Positions 20,238 through 31,076 of a DNA stretch of 64,000 nucleotides are shown here, in pieces. The stretch is taken from the NCBI RefSeq assembly GCF_014206975.1, contig NZ_JACHOU010000002.1, positions 496,001-560,000 on the forward strand, in the 5' to 3' direction. The stretch comes from Aminobacter aganoensis (GTDB lineage: Bacteria; Pseudomonadota; Alphaproteobacteria; Rhizobiales; Rhizobiaceae). Position 1 is the first letter of the stretch. Every line of letters starts with the position of its first letter. Made by a program: the position numbers and the translations under genes. A model generated the notes under the pieces. The model was not told the origin of the DNA. It ran no database searches and worked only from the letters and a program-made list of their open reading frames with translations.

Positions 20238-21245
20238 CTATTGGACGCGGTAGTACCGGCCGTACCAATCGACGAAGCGCAGCAGGCCCTCCTCGATCGG
20301 CGTGTGCGGAAGCTCGCCGATCAATGCCTCGAGGTCGCTGACGTCGGCCCATGTGCTGAGCACGTCGCCCGGCTGCAGCGGCATGAAGTTCTTCACCGCC
20401 TCTCGGCCTGTCGCGCGCTCGAGAATGCGGATCATCTCCATCAGATGTTCCTTGCGGCGGTTGCCGATGTTCATGACGCGATGCGGCGCCCAGCTGCCCG
20501 TGGCGCCGCCAGCGGCGATGTCATAGTCGGGATCGGCCTTTGGCGGCAGGTCGATGAGGCGGACGATGCCCTCGACGATGTCGTCGACATAGGTGAAGTC
20601 GCGGTACATGTCGCCGTTGTTGTAGATGTCGATGGGTTCGCCCGCGAAGATGGCACGGGTGAACTTGTAATAGGCCATGTCAGGCCGCCCCAAGGGCCCG
20701 TAGACGGTGAAGAAGCGCAAGCCGGTGGCGGGCACGCCGAACAGGTGGCTGTAGGTATGCGCCATCAGTTCATTGGCCTTCTTCGTCGCCGCATAGAGGC
20801 TGACGGGGTGATCGACGCCGTCGCGCGGCGAATAGGGCTGCTTCTTGTTGCCGCCATACACCGAACTCGACGAGGCGTAGATCAGGTGCTTCGGCTGCGT
20901 TGCGCGGCAATTCTCGAGGATGTTGAGAAAGCCGGTGACGTTGGCGTCGACATAGGCTTGCGGATTTTCGAGCGAATAGCGCACCCCGGCCTGTGCGGCG
21001 AGGTTGATGACGATCTCCGGACGGCATTCGAAGGCCGATTTCACCGCCGCCGCGTCGGCGAGGTCGGCCCGGATGAAGCGGAAATCGTCGTTCTCGGCCA
21101 GGATTTCCAGCCGCGACCGCTTGAGCGAGGTGTCGTAATAGTCGGTGACACTGTCGAAGCCGACAACTTCGTATCCCTCCGCCAGAAGCCGCCTGGCGAC
21201 GTGGAAGCCGATGAACCCGGCAGTGCCGGTGACAAGAACAGTCAT
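20238..21245 (-). CDS. NAD-dependent nucleotide-sugar epimerase (UDP-glucuronate 4-epimerase type)
   Basis: It is an extended short-chain dehydrogenase that probably interconverts UDP-glucuronate and UDP-galacturonate for surface polysaccharide (LpsL/CapI type). The NAD motif VTGTAGFIGFHVARRLL is at the N-terminus, the SSSVYGGNKK serine region and the catalytic YAATK are mid-protein, and TVYGPLGRPDMAY follows. The start is the ATG at 21245, giving 335 aa. A stem-loop typical of a terminator ends only 24 bases upstream, so its promoter is not obvious. It converges with the DUF2793 gene. Confidence 0.85.
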   Translation of the reverse strand: MTVLVTGTAGFIGFHVARRLLAEGYEVVGFDSVTDYYDTSLKRSRLEILAENDDFRFIRADLADAAAVKSAFECRPEIVINLAAQAGVRYSLENPQAYVDANVTGFLNILENCRATQPKHLIYASSSSVYGGNKKQPYSPRDGVDHPVSLYAATKKANELMAHTYSHLFGVPATGLRFFTVYGPLGRPDMAYYKFTRAIFAGEPIDIYNNGDMYRDFTYVDDIVEGIVRLIDLPPKADPDYDIAAGGATGSWAPHRVMNIGNRRKEHLMEMIRILERATGREAVKNFMPLQPGDVLSTWADVSDLEALIGELPHTPIEEGLLRFVDWYGRYYRVQ

Positions 21246-21269
21246 GATCCCAATGCTCTTCAAATGCAA

Positions 21270-21300
21270 AACGCCCCGGCCTTTCTAGAGCCGGGGCGTT
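21270..21300 (-). terminator. Intrinsic terminator of bioY
   Basis: AACGCCCCGGC (21270-21280) and GCCGGGGCGTT (21290-21300) form a perfect 11-bp stem with a 9-base loop. On the minus strand it is followed by a four-T run. It begins 29 bases after the bioY stop. It also lies just upstream of the epimerase ATG at 21245. Confidence 0.8.
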
Positions 21301-21329
21301 GCTAAGACCAGTATGCAGTCCTTGGCCGG

Positions 21330-21926
21330 TCAGCCCTTCTTGGGAAGCAGCGCCCAGATCGCCGGAACGGCTGCGGCAGCGAGCGCCACCTTGATCAGGT
21401 CGGGCACGATGAACGGCACGACGCCGAACTGCCACGACTTCTCGGCGCCGATCAGCAGCGACAGCCAGGAGAAGCCCATCGCCATCATCACGACTTCGGC
21501 GACGAGCATGGCGCCGAGCATCTTGACGATGCTGCGGCCCCAGCCGCGGTCGACGGCCCAGCCGACGATCGCCACCATGGCGACGAAGCCGGCGAGGTAG
21601 CCGCCGGTCGAACCGAGCATGTAGGCAAGGCCGAGGCCCTTCTCGGGCGTGCTCTGGAACACCGGGTACCCCATGGCGCCCTGGGCCATGTAGAGCAGGA
21701 TCGTCGCAAGGCCGAGACGCATTCCGTAGGCTGCGGCGATGCCGAGGACGGCGAGCGTCTGCAGCGACATGTCGACCGGTCCGAGCATGACCTTGGTCTT
21801 GGCCGAGGCGATGAGCAGCAGCGAACCGGCAACGGCCAGAAGAAGCTGGGTCGCCAGGCGCATCGCGCCCTTTTCGGGCAATGCCGCGGAGATGAGTGCG
21901 GTGGAACTGCTGGATGCAACGGCCAT
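21330..21926 (-). CDS. bioY: Biotin transporter S component BioY
   Basis: This integral membrane protein binds and imports biotin, alone or with an ECF energising module. The 198-aa protein has about six hydrophobic segments and the BioY signature GYPVFQSTPEKGLGLAYMLG followed by GGYLAGF. AAAGGGG lies six bases before the ATG at 21926; the open frame back to 22529 is antisense to the neighbour. No bioM or bioN gene is adjacent, so it is either a solitary BioY or uses units coded elsewhere. I looked for a BioR box (TTATCTATAA type) upstream and saw none. Confidence 0.92.
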   Translation of the reverse strand: MAVASSSSTALISAALPEKGAMRLATQLLLAVAGSLLLIASAKTKVMLGPVDMSLQTLAVLGIAAAYGMRLGLATILLYMAQGAMGYPVFQSTPEKGLGLAYMLGSTGGYLAGFVAMVAIVGWAVDRGWGRSIVKMLGAMLVAEVVMMAMGFSWLSLLIGAEKSWQFGVVPFIVPDLIKVALAAAAVPAIWALLPKKG

Positions 21927-22049
21927 GTAAACCCCTTTGTGCTGTGCGTACCAAAGCACGCTAGACGTGATTTTCCCTATATTGTCTTCCGTGCTACGCG
22001 GCAAACGAATTTGCCTCTGGCTCCTCGAACTCACAGATATTGGCCGGCC

Positions 22050-22958
22050 ATGTCCCTCGACCTCGATACACGCTTCGATCCCGCCTACGGCCAGCCGGTC
22101 CCGGTCGCCGAGGGCGTCATGCGGATCACCGCCAACAATCCCGGCCCTTTCACCTTCCACGGCACCAACAGCTACATCATCGGCCGCGACACCTTGGCCG
22201 TCCTCGATCCCGGGCCGGCCGACGAGGCTCATCTCGAAGCCCTGATCCGCGCCATTGCCGGGCGGCCGGTCAGTCATGTCTTCGTCAGCCACACCCATCG
22301 CGACCACTCGCCGCTGGCAGCGCGCCTCAAGGCGCTGACCGGCGCGGTAACTGTTGCCGAAGGCCCACACCGCCCCGCACGGCCGTTGCGGATTGGCGAG
22401 ATCGCCCCGCTCGACGCCAGCAGCGATACCGACTTCGTGCCCGACCTCGTCATGGCAGACGGCCAGATCGTCGACGGCGACGGCTGGCGCATGCGCACGG
22501 TGCTGACGCCCGGCCATGCCGCGAACCACGCCGCCTTCGCGCTCGAGGGCACCGGCGTTCTGTTTTCAGCCGACCACGTCATGGCCTGGTCGACCTCGAT
22601 CGTCGCCCCGCCCGATGGCGCAATGTCGGACTACATGGCATCGCTCGACAAGCTCATCGCACGCGATGACCGCCTCTATCTGCCCGGCCATGGCGGCCCG
22701 GTGGTGGCGCCACAAACCTTCGTGCCCGGGCTGAAGGCGCACCGCAGGATGCGCGAACAGGCCATCCTCGAGCGGCTTGGCGCCGGGGACCGCCTGATCC
22801 CCGACATCGTGCGCGCGATCTATCGCGATACCGATCCCCGGCTCTACGGTGCAGCCGGCCTCTCGGTCCTCGCCCATCTCGAAGACCTGGTCGGGCGCGG
22901 CCAGGCTACCAGCAGCGAAGCGCCAGCGATCGACAGCGTCTATTCGCCGGTCAGGTGA
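22050..22958 (+). CDS. MBL-fold metallo-hydrolase (LACTB2-like)
   Basis: This is a zinc-dependent hydrolase of the metallo-beta-lactamase fold, 302 aa. The metal motif SHTHRDHSPLA gives H-x-H-x-D-H, with later ligands in TPGHAANHAAF and LPGHGGPV. The C-terminal third, with MREQAILERL, resembles the LACTB2/glyoxalase-II-like group, some of which act on RNA or thioesters. The substrate is not predictable here. It starts at the ATG at 22050 and diverges from bioY. Confidence 0.85.
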   Translation: MSLDLDTRFDPAYGQPVPVAEGVMRITANNPGPFTFHGTNSYIIGRDTLAVLDPGPADEAHLEALIRAIAGRPVSHVFVSHTHRDHSPLAARLKALTGAVTVAEGPHRPARPLRIGEIAPLDASSDTDFVPDLVMADGQIVDGDGWRMRTVLTPGHAANHAAFALEGTGVLFSADHVMAWSTSIVAPPDGAMSDYMASLDKLIARDDRLYLPGHGGPVVAPQTFVPGLKAHRRMREQAILERLGAGDRLIPDIVRAIYRDTDPRLYGAAGLSVLAHLEDLVGRGQATSSEAPAIDSVYSPVR

Positions 22959-22960
22959 GG

Positions 22961-23779
22961 CTATTGCTCGGGTGTTGCGGTGGTTGCCGTGCCGGCCTGG
23001 GCGGCGATCTCCTGATCGAGCGCCGTCAGGAATGCGGTGATCCGCTCGGCATTGTCGCCAAGGTCGTGACGGCCGTAGCGTGAGGCGGAACGCATGTCGA
23101 CGAAGGTCGAATCGCCGTCATCCACCAGCCGAATCGCCACGTCCGACGGCAGGGCCAGAATGAAGGTCCGCGCTACGGCCTCGATGTCGACCTCGCCGAT
23201 GGCCTGCTCGGCGGCCGGCGGCGGCACCACGACCTCCCAGCCCTGCCGTCCCAGGACCGCCGACACGCTCTCCAGAACCCGGTCGAGCGACAGGTCGTAT
23301 CGCCGCCCGGCAACCAGCGGATAGGCCTGGGCCTGCAAGGCGCGCTCGCCGGCCGAGGGCAATTCCAGGCTGTTCATCGCAGGCGTCCGCAACGACACCG
23401 CCGCCGTCAACGCCGGCGGAACCTCGGTGTCGGTCGAGATGTCGCGCAGCATCGGCAAGGTGGCGATCTGGTAGGCGACGAAGCCGAACGGCGCGAGAAC
23501 GACGAGCCCGAGCAAGGCACCGGCTGTCAGGTCGTGACCGCCGCGATCGCCAAACTTCCACAGCCGCGAAAAGGCAAAGCCTGACAGCAGCAACGCGAAG
23601 GCGGCGAGCAGGGCAACGATGCCGAGCACCCAGAAGAACGCGGTCGTCTCGATCAGGCCACGGCGGTGGCCGAGCACGGCGGTGATCAGCAGCACCGTTG
23701 AAAAGGACGCCATGCCGCGCGACAGTCCGGCCGAGCGCGTGGTGCGCTGCTCATGATATCTCGACTGGAACTCGACCAT
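22961..23779 (-). CDS. DUF1499 membrane protein
   Basis: This 272-aa protein has three hydrophobic segments in the first ~125 residues (TVLLITAVLG, FFWVLGIVALLAAFALLLSG and GALLGLVVLAPFGFVAYQIA). A DUF1499 domain follows at about 160-255. The typical end block is FVDMRSASRYGRHDLGDNAERI in two parts around residue 230. The function of DUF1499 is unknown. It converges with the MBL gene, two bases apart. Confidence 0.8.
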   Translation of the reverse strand: MVEFQSRYHEQRTTRSAGLSRGMASFSTVLLITAVLGHRRGLIETTAFFWVLGIVALLAAFALLLSGFAFSRLWKFGDRGGHDLTAGALLGLVVLAPFGFVAYQIATLPMLRDISTDTEVPPALTAAVSLRTPAMNSLELPSAGERALQAQAYPLVAGRRYDLSLDRVLESVSAVLGRQGWEVVVPPPAAEQAIGEVDIEAVARTFILALPSDVAIRLVDDGDSTFVDMRSASRYGRHDLGDNAERITAFLTALDQEIAAQAGTATTATPEQ

Positions 23780-23915
23780 GGAACCCCGTACCCGTCTGCA
23801 ATGTCACAGCGCCGCCGTCCCCACGGCGAAAATGCTGCTGCTGCAAACTAGAGGGTTTCATGCGGCGGTTGAAGCGGAAAGGCGACGCCTGCCGCCGTCC
23901 CGCACATGAACCTGC

Positions 23916-25553
23916 TCAACCGGCGGCGTCGGATGGCAGCCGATAGTCCCTGAACCTCTCGCGCAACGCCATCTTCTGGATCTTGCCGGTAGCCGTGTGC
24001 GGGATCTCGTCGACGAAGGCGACATCGTCGGGCATCCACCACTTGGCGACCTTGCCATCGAGGAAGGCCAAGATGTCGGCCTTCTCGGGCTCCCTGCCCG
24101 GCTTGCGCACGACAACCATCAAAGGGCGCTCGTCCCAGCGCGAATGCCTGACTCCGATCACCGCCGCTTCCTGGACATCGGGATGCGCGACGGCGAGATT
24201 TTCCAGCTCGATCGAGGAAATCCACTCGCCGCCCGACTTGATCACGTCCTTGGAGCGATCGGTGATCTGCATGTAGCCGTTGACGTCGATATGCGCGACG
24301 TCGCCGGTGTCGAACCAGTCGTCGGCATCGAATTGCTCGGCGCTGGCGCCACCGAAATACGCCCCCGAGACGGCCGGTCCGCGCACCTTCAGCCTGCCAA
24401 ACGTCTTGCCGTCCCAGGGCAGTTCGTTGTCGTCGTCGTCAGTGATCTTCATCTCGACGCCGAAAGGCGTGTAACCCTGCTTCTGCTGGAGGTTCAGCCT
24501 GTCATTGCCTTCGAGATCGTCATATTCCGGCTTGATCGTGCACAAGGTGCCGAGCGGCGACATCTCGGTCATGCCCCAGGCATGGATCACCTCGACGCCG
24601 TAGTTGCGCTCGAACTTTTCGGTGACCATGCGTGGGCAGGCCGAACCGCCGATCACCACCTTGTTGAGATGCGGCAATTTCTTGCCGGTCTCCTCGAGAT
24701 GCTGCAGCAGCATCAGCCAGACGGTCGGCACGGCAGCGGTGAATGTCACGCGTTCGGTGTCGAGCATCTCGTAGATCGAGGCGCCGTCCATCTTGCCGCC
24801 CGGCATGACGAATTTCGCGCCGACCATCGGCGTGCTCTGGGCGAGGCCCCAGGCATTGGCATGAAACATCGGCACGACCGGCATGACCACGTCGCGGACC
24901 GAGATGCCCATGGCATCCGGCATCACCGCGATCATGGCGTGGAGCACGTTGGAGCGATGGCTGTAGACGACGCCCTTGGGATCGCCTGTCGTGCCCGAGG
25001 TGTAGCACATGCCGGCTGCGGCATGCTCGTCGAGCGCCTTCCAGGCATAGTCGCCGTCGGCCTCGGCCAGCCACTCCTCATAGGCCGTGACATTCGGCAA
25101 CGCCGTCTGCGGCAGGTGGGCGGCGTCGGTCAGGACGATGATGCGCTTGAGCGAGGGCACCTGCGGCGCGACCTTCTCCACCAGCGGCAGGAAAGTCAGG
25201 TCGACGAACAGCGCCTGGTCCTGAGCATGGTTCATGATCCAGACCAGTTGCTCGGGAAACAGGCGCGGGTTGAGCGTGTGGTAGACCCCGCCCATGCCCA
25301 TGATGCCGTACCACGCTTCCATGTGCCGCGCCGAGTTCCAGGCCAGCGTGGCGATACGCTCGCCCGTCTTGTAGCCGTCGCGCTCCAGCCGTTGCGCAAC
25401 CTTCAGCGACCGCGTGCGCAACTCGGCATAGTTGGTGCGGACGATGGGCCCCTCGATCGACCGCGACACGATCTCCCGGTGCGGGTGCTGCCGGGCGGCA
25501 TGGTCGATGATCTTGTGGCACAGCAGCGGCCATTCCTGCATCAGTCCAAGCAT
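23916..25553 (-). CDS. Medium/long-chain fatty-acid-CoA ligase (AMP-forming)
   Basis: It activates a carboxylic acid with ATP and joins it to CoA. The 545-aa protein has the AMP-binding P-loop [18 protein letters not shown], the [13 protein letters not shown] motif, and the C-terminal hinge [20 protein letters not shown] with the late Lys in TATGKIQKM. It looks like the AlkK/FadK group of medium-chain ligases. GGGAGGA lies six bases before the ATG at 25553. It is a single-gene unit, so the acid used is not clear from context. Confidence 0.88.
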   Translation of the reverse strand: MLGLMQEWPLLCHKIIDHAARQHPHREIVSRSIEGPIVRTNYAELRTRSLKVAQRLERDGYKTGERIATLAWNSARHMEAWYGIMGMGGVYHTLNPRLFPEQLVWIMNHAQDQALFVDLTFLPLVEKVAPQVPSLKRIIVLTDAAHLPQTALPNVTAYEEWLAEADGDYAWKALDEHAAAGMCYTSGTTGDPKGVVYSHRSNVLHAMIAVMPDAMGISVRDVVMPVVPMFHANAWGLAQSTPMVGAKFVMPGGKMDGASIYEMLDTERVTFTAAVPTVWLMLLQHLEETGKKLPHLNKVVIGGSACPRMVTEKFERNYGVEVIHAWGMTEMSPLGTLCTIKPEYDDLEGNDRLNLQQKQGYTPFGVEMKITDDDDNELPWDGKTFGRLKVRGPAVSGAYFGGASAEQFDADDWFDTGDVAHIDVNGYMQITDRSKDVIKSGGEWISSIELENLAVAHPDVQEAAVIGVRHSRWDERPLMVVVRKPGREPEKADILAFLDGKVAKWWMPDDVAFVDEIPHTATGKIQKMALRERFRDYRLPSDAAG

Positions 25554-25722
25554 GCGGATCCTCCCAGATCGTCTGCTGCCATTCTGGTCGCAATGGCGCG
25601 ATTGTCCAGCCTGCCCTCCGGCATGCCAAGCCGGCAAAACGCCGGCGGCCATATTGCGGCCACGGTCCCGGTTAACCTTTGTTACCGGCTGGTGTGGTGG
25701 GTAGAGTAATGTGAGGGATCAC

Positions 25723-26433
25723 ATGGATACGCAGCCGCGCGCGGAGGATGAAGTCCTGCCGCAGACCGATACCCAATCTGGAGAAATCGGCACGGTCGAG
25801 CAGGCCGATACGGATGCCAGCGAGCAACTGGCCGGCGACGAGACGGCGGCAGCCGTCGAAGGCGGCGAAGTTGACGCTGATTCCGCGATCGAAACCAGCG
25901 AACCGGTCATGGAAGCAACAGGACCGCTCGAGCTGTCGGCGGAAGAGACCCCCGGCATGATCGAACCCGAGACGTTCGACGACGAGCAATCGTCCGAGCT
26001 GGCGACGGCCGAGGCTGAGGAGCCGGTGGCAGAGAGTTCCGCCGCACCGGAAACCGTCATGCTGTCGCCGGAAGACCTCGCGCTCGAACCCGTCGGCGCT
26101 GCCGACGCGGCGAGTGAACAAGCAGTTGCCGAAGAGGTGGTGGTTGCCGCCACCGGTGTGACGGAGGAAGAATTCACGCAACTCGTCGACGACGCGCTCG
26201 AAGCTGTCGGCGGCATCCTGCTGTTCAAGATGCACATCGACGACGACGGCGAAGACAAGCATGTCGCGGCCGCCTCGATCGGCGACGGCGCGCGCCGCCA
26301 GTTCCTGCTGCTTTCGCTGCCCGTCAGCGGCGGCAAGCTGAAGGTCGAATCGGCATCGCGCAGCAACAGCCCGCTGGCAAAGCTGGCCGAAGCCTATGTC
26401 GGCGTGGTCGAGGCCTTCCGCGCCGCAGCTTGA
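25723..26433 (+). CDS. Hypothetical protein with a long acidic N-terminal tail
   Basis: I do not recognise this 236-aa protein. Residues 1 to about 140 are very acidic and low in complexity (Glu, Asp, Ala, Ser, Thr) with almost no Lys, and are probably disordered. The last ~90 residues look folded: EEEFTQLVDDALEAVGGILL, FKMHIDDDGEDKH and SPLAKLAEAYVGVVEAF. No signal peptide or membrane segment is seen, so it should be cytoplasmic. GAGG six bases before the ATG at 25723 supports that start over the GTG at 25711. Its base and codon use match its G+C-rich neighbours. Confidence 0.8.
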   Translation: MDTQPRAEDEVLPQTDTQSGEIGTVEQADTDASEQLAGDETAAAVEGGEVDADSAIETSEPVMEATGPLELSAEETPGMIEPETFDDEQSSELATAEAEEPVAESSAAPETVMLSPEDLALEPVGAADAASEQAVAEEVVVAATGVTEEEFTQLVDDALEAVGGILLFKMHIDDDGEDKHVAAASIGDGARRQFLLLSLPVSGGKLKVESASRSNSPLAKLAEAYVGVVEAFRAAA

Positions 26434-26473
26434 AGAGACCGGCTTGGCAGCGCCGAGCGGATTGCCGATCCAA

Positions 26474-26519
26474 TATACCCTACACAAATTGCTGAAGTAG
26501 GGTATTAGCTATACCCTAC
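26474..26519. repeat. Three copies of TATACCCTAC, two direct and one inverted
   Basis: Copies lie at 26474-26483 and 26510-26519 in the same direction, with GTAGGGTAT inverted at 26497-26505. The inverted copy can pair with either flank, giving 9-bp stems with loops of 13 or 5 bases. The cluster ends 45 bases before the ATG of the nucleotidyltransferase-fold gene. It looks like an operator or a leader with two competing hairpins. Confidence 0.75.
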
Positions 26520-26564
26520 GCAAGGTATCGCTGCACATACCAGGATCTCCTCGAAGCGCATCGA

Positions 26565-27518
26565 ATGCGCGACGTGAGGGCTATCGCTGGCTCTCCCTTC
26601 CTCAAGGAGCTTCCGCAAGGCAAATACTGGTACGCGCGGCAAAGAATTGGTGACAAGCCCGTCGATCGCTACATTGGCCCGGACAGTGACGACATGCGCC
26701 AGCTCATCGCACGCCTGCGGGAAGATATCCAAGACGACAAGAGCCTTGAACGGCACTCCGCCTTGCTGGTGGCGCAACTGCGCGCAGCCGGGCTTGCGGC
26801 GGTCGACCGCCAAACTGGAAGCATCCTGAGCGCGATGGCGAGAGTTGGCGTGTTCCGGTTGGGGGGAACACTGGTTGGAACACACGCGTTCCGACTTTAC
26901 GGCGCCGAACTGGGATTTGCCTTTTCAGGCACACTCGCAGTTACACAGGACGTCGATATTGCCGCATTCGAAAACCTCAAGCTGGCAATTGACGATCAGG
27001 TCGATCCATCGCTGGCTGAAACGTTCAAAACCCTGTCTTTGGAACCCGCACCCGGGCTCGACCCTAAAGGAAGGTCTACGAGATGGCGGTTGAAAGGCGG
27101 CGGAGCGATGGTCGACTTTCTTGCTCCTCGCATGCAGAGCAAAAGCGAAGTCGTCAAGCTCGAACCTCTGAACGTCTACGCTCAGACGCTTCCGTTCCTG
27201 AGCTACCTGATCGCAGAGCCGATACCAGCTGTCGCGCTATACCGAAGTGGCGTGTTGGTTCAGGTCCCGAAACCTGAACGCTATGCAGTGCACAAGCTGA
27301 TCGTGGCCCAACGCCGAACCGGGCTAGGCGTGGCCAAGATTGCGAAAGACCTAGCTCAAGCCGAGACGCTGATCCGGGTCTTGGTCGAAGATCGTCCTCA
27401 GGAACTGGCGATCGCATACGAGATCGCCCTGAACAACGGAGCGAAGTGGCGCGAAGCTATCGCGTCATCGCTCAAGCAACGGCCAGAAATCAACCGCCTG
27501 CTTGACGAAATCTCCTGA
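26565..27518 (+). CDS. Nucleotidyltransferase-fold protein (GSU2403/NTP_transf_8-like)
   Basis: The 317-aa protein starts with a short WYARQRIGDKPVDRYIGPD segment, then a nucleotidyltransferase core. GGTLVGTHAF at 100-109 is the Gly-rich motif and TQDVDIAAF at 127-135 supplies the metal-binding D129 and D131. This fits the GSU2403-type family, whose function is unknown. The gene is AT-richer than its neighbours: by hand, 26941-27000 is 48% G+C against 75% for 26281-26340. The ATG at 26565 has no good ribosome site. The frame stays open back to 26496 with plausible residues but no ATG, GTG or TTG. It stands alone between palindromes and looks acquired. Confidence 0.7.
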   Translation: MRDVRAIAGSPFLKELPQGKYWYARQRIGDKPVDRYIGPDSDDMRQLIARLREDIQDDKSLERHSALLVAQLRAAGLAAVDRQTGSILSAMARVGVFRLGGTLVGTHAFRLYGAELGFAFSGTLAVTQDVDIAAFENLKLAIDDQVDPSLAETFKTLSLEPAPGLDPKGRSTRWRLKGGGAMVDFLAPRMQSKSEVVKLEPLNVYAQTLPFLSYLIAEPIPAVALYRSGVLVQVPKPERYAVHKLIVAQRRTGLGVAKIAKDLAQAETLIRVLVEDRPQELAIAYEIALNNGAKWREAIASSLKQRPEINRLLDEIS

Positions 27519-27526
27519 CGCAGCCG

Positions 27527-27556
27527 GTCATACCCAATTTGCGAATTGGGTATGAC
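27527..27556. repeat. Perfect 13-bp palindrome after the nucleotidyltransferase-fold gene
   Basis: GTCATACCCAATT (27527-27539) and AATTGGGTATGAC (27544-27556) pair fully around a four-base TGCG loop. No T run follows on either strand. It begins eight bases after the stop codon and 21 bases before the convergent ppdK stop. It shares the ATACCC/GGGTAT core with the repeats upstream of the gene. Confidence 0.8.
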
Positions 27557-27576
27557 TCGCTCACGCGATCGCGCTG

Positions 27577-30243
<2,667 letters not shown>

Positions 30244-30448
30244 GCCTTCTCCTCGCCGACTGAGTGTGGAACAGGGCGGTGGCCGCCGCCCGCTTCTGGG
30301 CGAGCGATATGATGCTGCGCTGCGAAAGGCAAGGCGGAGTTCCGCCACCGGATGTCCTACAATCGATTAATGGAGCGACGGATGGGAAAGCTTGCGGCAG
30401 CCATCTACCTCATATAGAACATATAGAGAACAATTCCTGGAGACGACA

Positions 30449-30784
30449 ATGCGAAAGACCGGCAAACTCGACTACATCGAAATGGCGGCGGTCGGCGGCA
30501 CGCTCGACCATGTGAAATCCTTCTACAGCGCGGCCTTCGGCTGGACCTTCACCGACTACGGCCCGGACTATGCTGCCTTCGCCGAGGGCCTCGACGGCGG
30601 GTTCCAGGCCGAAGTGCCGGCCAAGCCGCTGCCGATTCTCTATTCCGAGGCGCTGGAAGAGACGCTTGCGGCGGTCGAAGACGCCGGCGGCACGATCGTC
30701 AAGCCGATCTTCTCGTTCCCCGGAGGACGGCGGTTCCACTTCACCGATCCCGCGGGCAACGAGCTCGCCGTGTGGGGCGAATAA
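30449..30784 (+). CDS. VOC-family (glyoxalase/dioxygenase fold) protein
   Basis: This small 111-aa one-domain protein has two beta-alpha-beta-beta-beta units, with a C-terminal FHFTDPAGNELAVWG typical of VOC proteins. The region VKSFYSAAFGWTFTDYG marks the first unit. The substrate is unknown. GGAGA lies seven bases before the ATG at 30449. Two tandem CATATAGA copies (30411-30418, 30420-30427) lie just before the gene. tRNA-Gln and a second VOC gene follow. Confidence 0.82.
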   Translation: MRKTGKLDYIEMAAVGGTLDHVKSFYSAAFGWTFTDYGPDYAAFAEGLDGGFQAEVPAKPLPILYSEALEETLAAVEDAGGTIVKPIFSFPGGRRFHFTDPAGNELAVWGE

Positions 30785-30903
30785 CCCGCACATCCGCAGA
30801 GGAAAAGCGGCGAAGGCGCGATTGTGCTTTTGCCGCGCACTGAATATAAGGCGGCGGTCGATTGACTCGCCTGCGGCTCGAGAATTGTCAGCCTGCGGCC
30901 TGT

Positions 30904-30978
30904 TGGGGCGTCGCCAAGCGGTAAGGCATCGGTTTTTGGTACCGACATTCCCAGGTTCGAATCCTGGCGCCCCAGCCA
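30904..30978 (+). tRNA. tRNA-Gln (anticodon TTG)
   Basis: A full cloverleaf can be drawn. The acceptor arms are TGGGGCG and CGCCCCA, the D stem is GCC/GGC, the anticodon stem is TCGGT/ACCGA around the loop TTTTGGT with anticodon TTG, and the T arm is CCAGG-TTCGAAT-CCTGG. G is the discriminator and CCA is encoded at the 3' end. It lies between two VOC genes with no integrase near. Confidence 0.96.
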
Positions 30979-31076
30979 TCTGTCCTGAAGTCTGATTCCC
31001 GGCCAGCGGCATGAATCTTGTGCCAATCCGTGCGCGGCGTTACATCCCTGGATGTGTTCAGGACAAGGAGGCAACG

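Noticed and set aside
21927-22049. A BioR operator upstream of bioY
   Set aside because: No TTATCTATAA-like dyad is present on either strand of the gap; CCTATATTG is not close enough.
25670-25687. A CtrA-type site (TTAA-N-TTAC) before the acidic protein gene
   Set aside because: The spacing is six instead of seven and the second half is TTAC; too weak to call.
30904-30978. tRNA-Gln as a possible integration site
   Set aside because: I saw no integrase, no repeat of the tRNA 3' end downstream, and ordinary genes on both sides.
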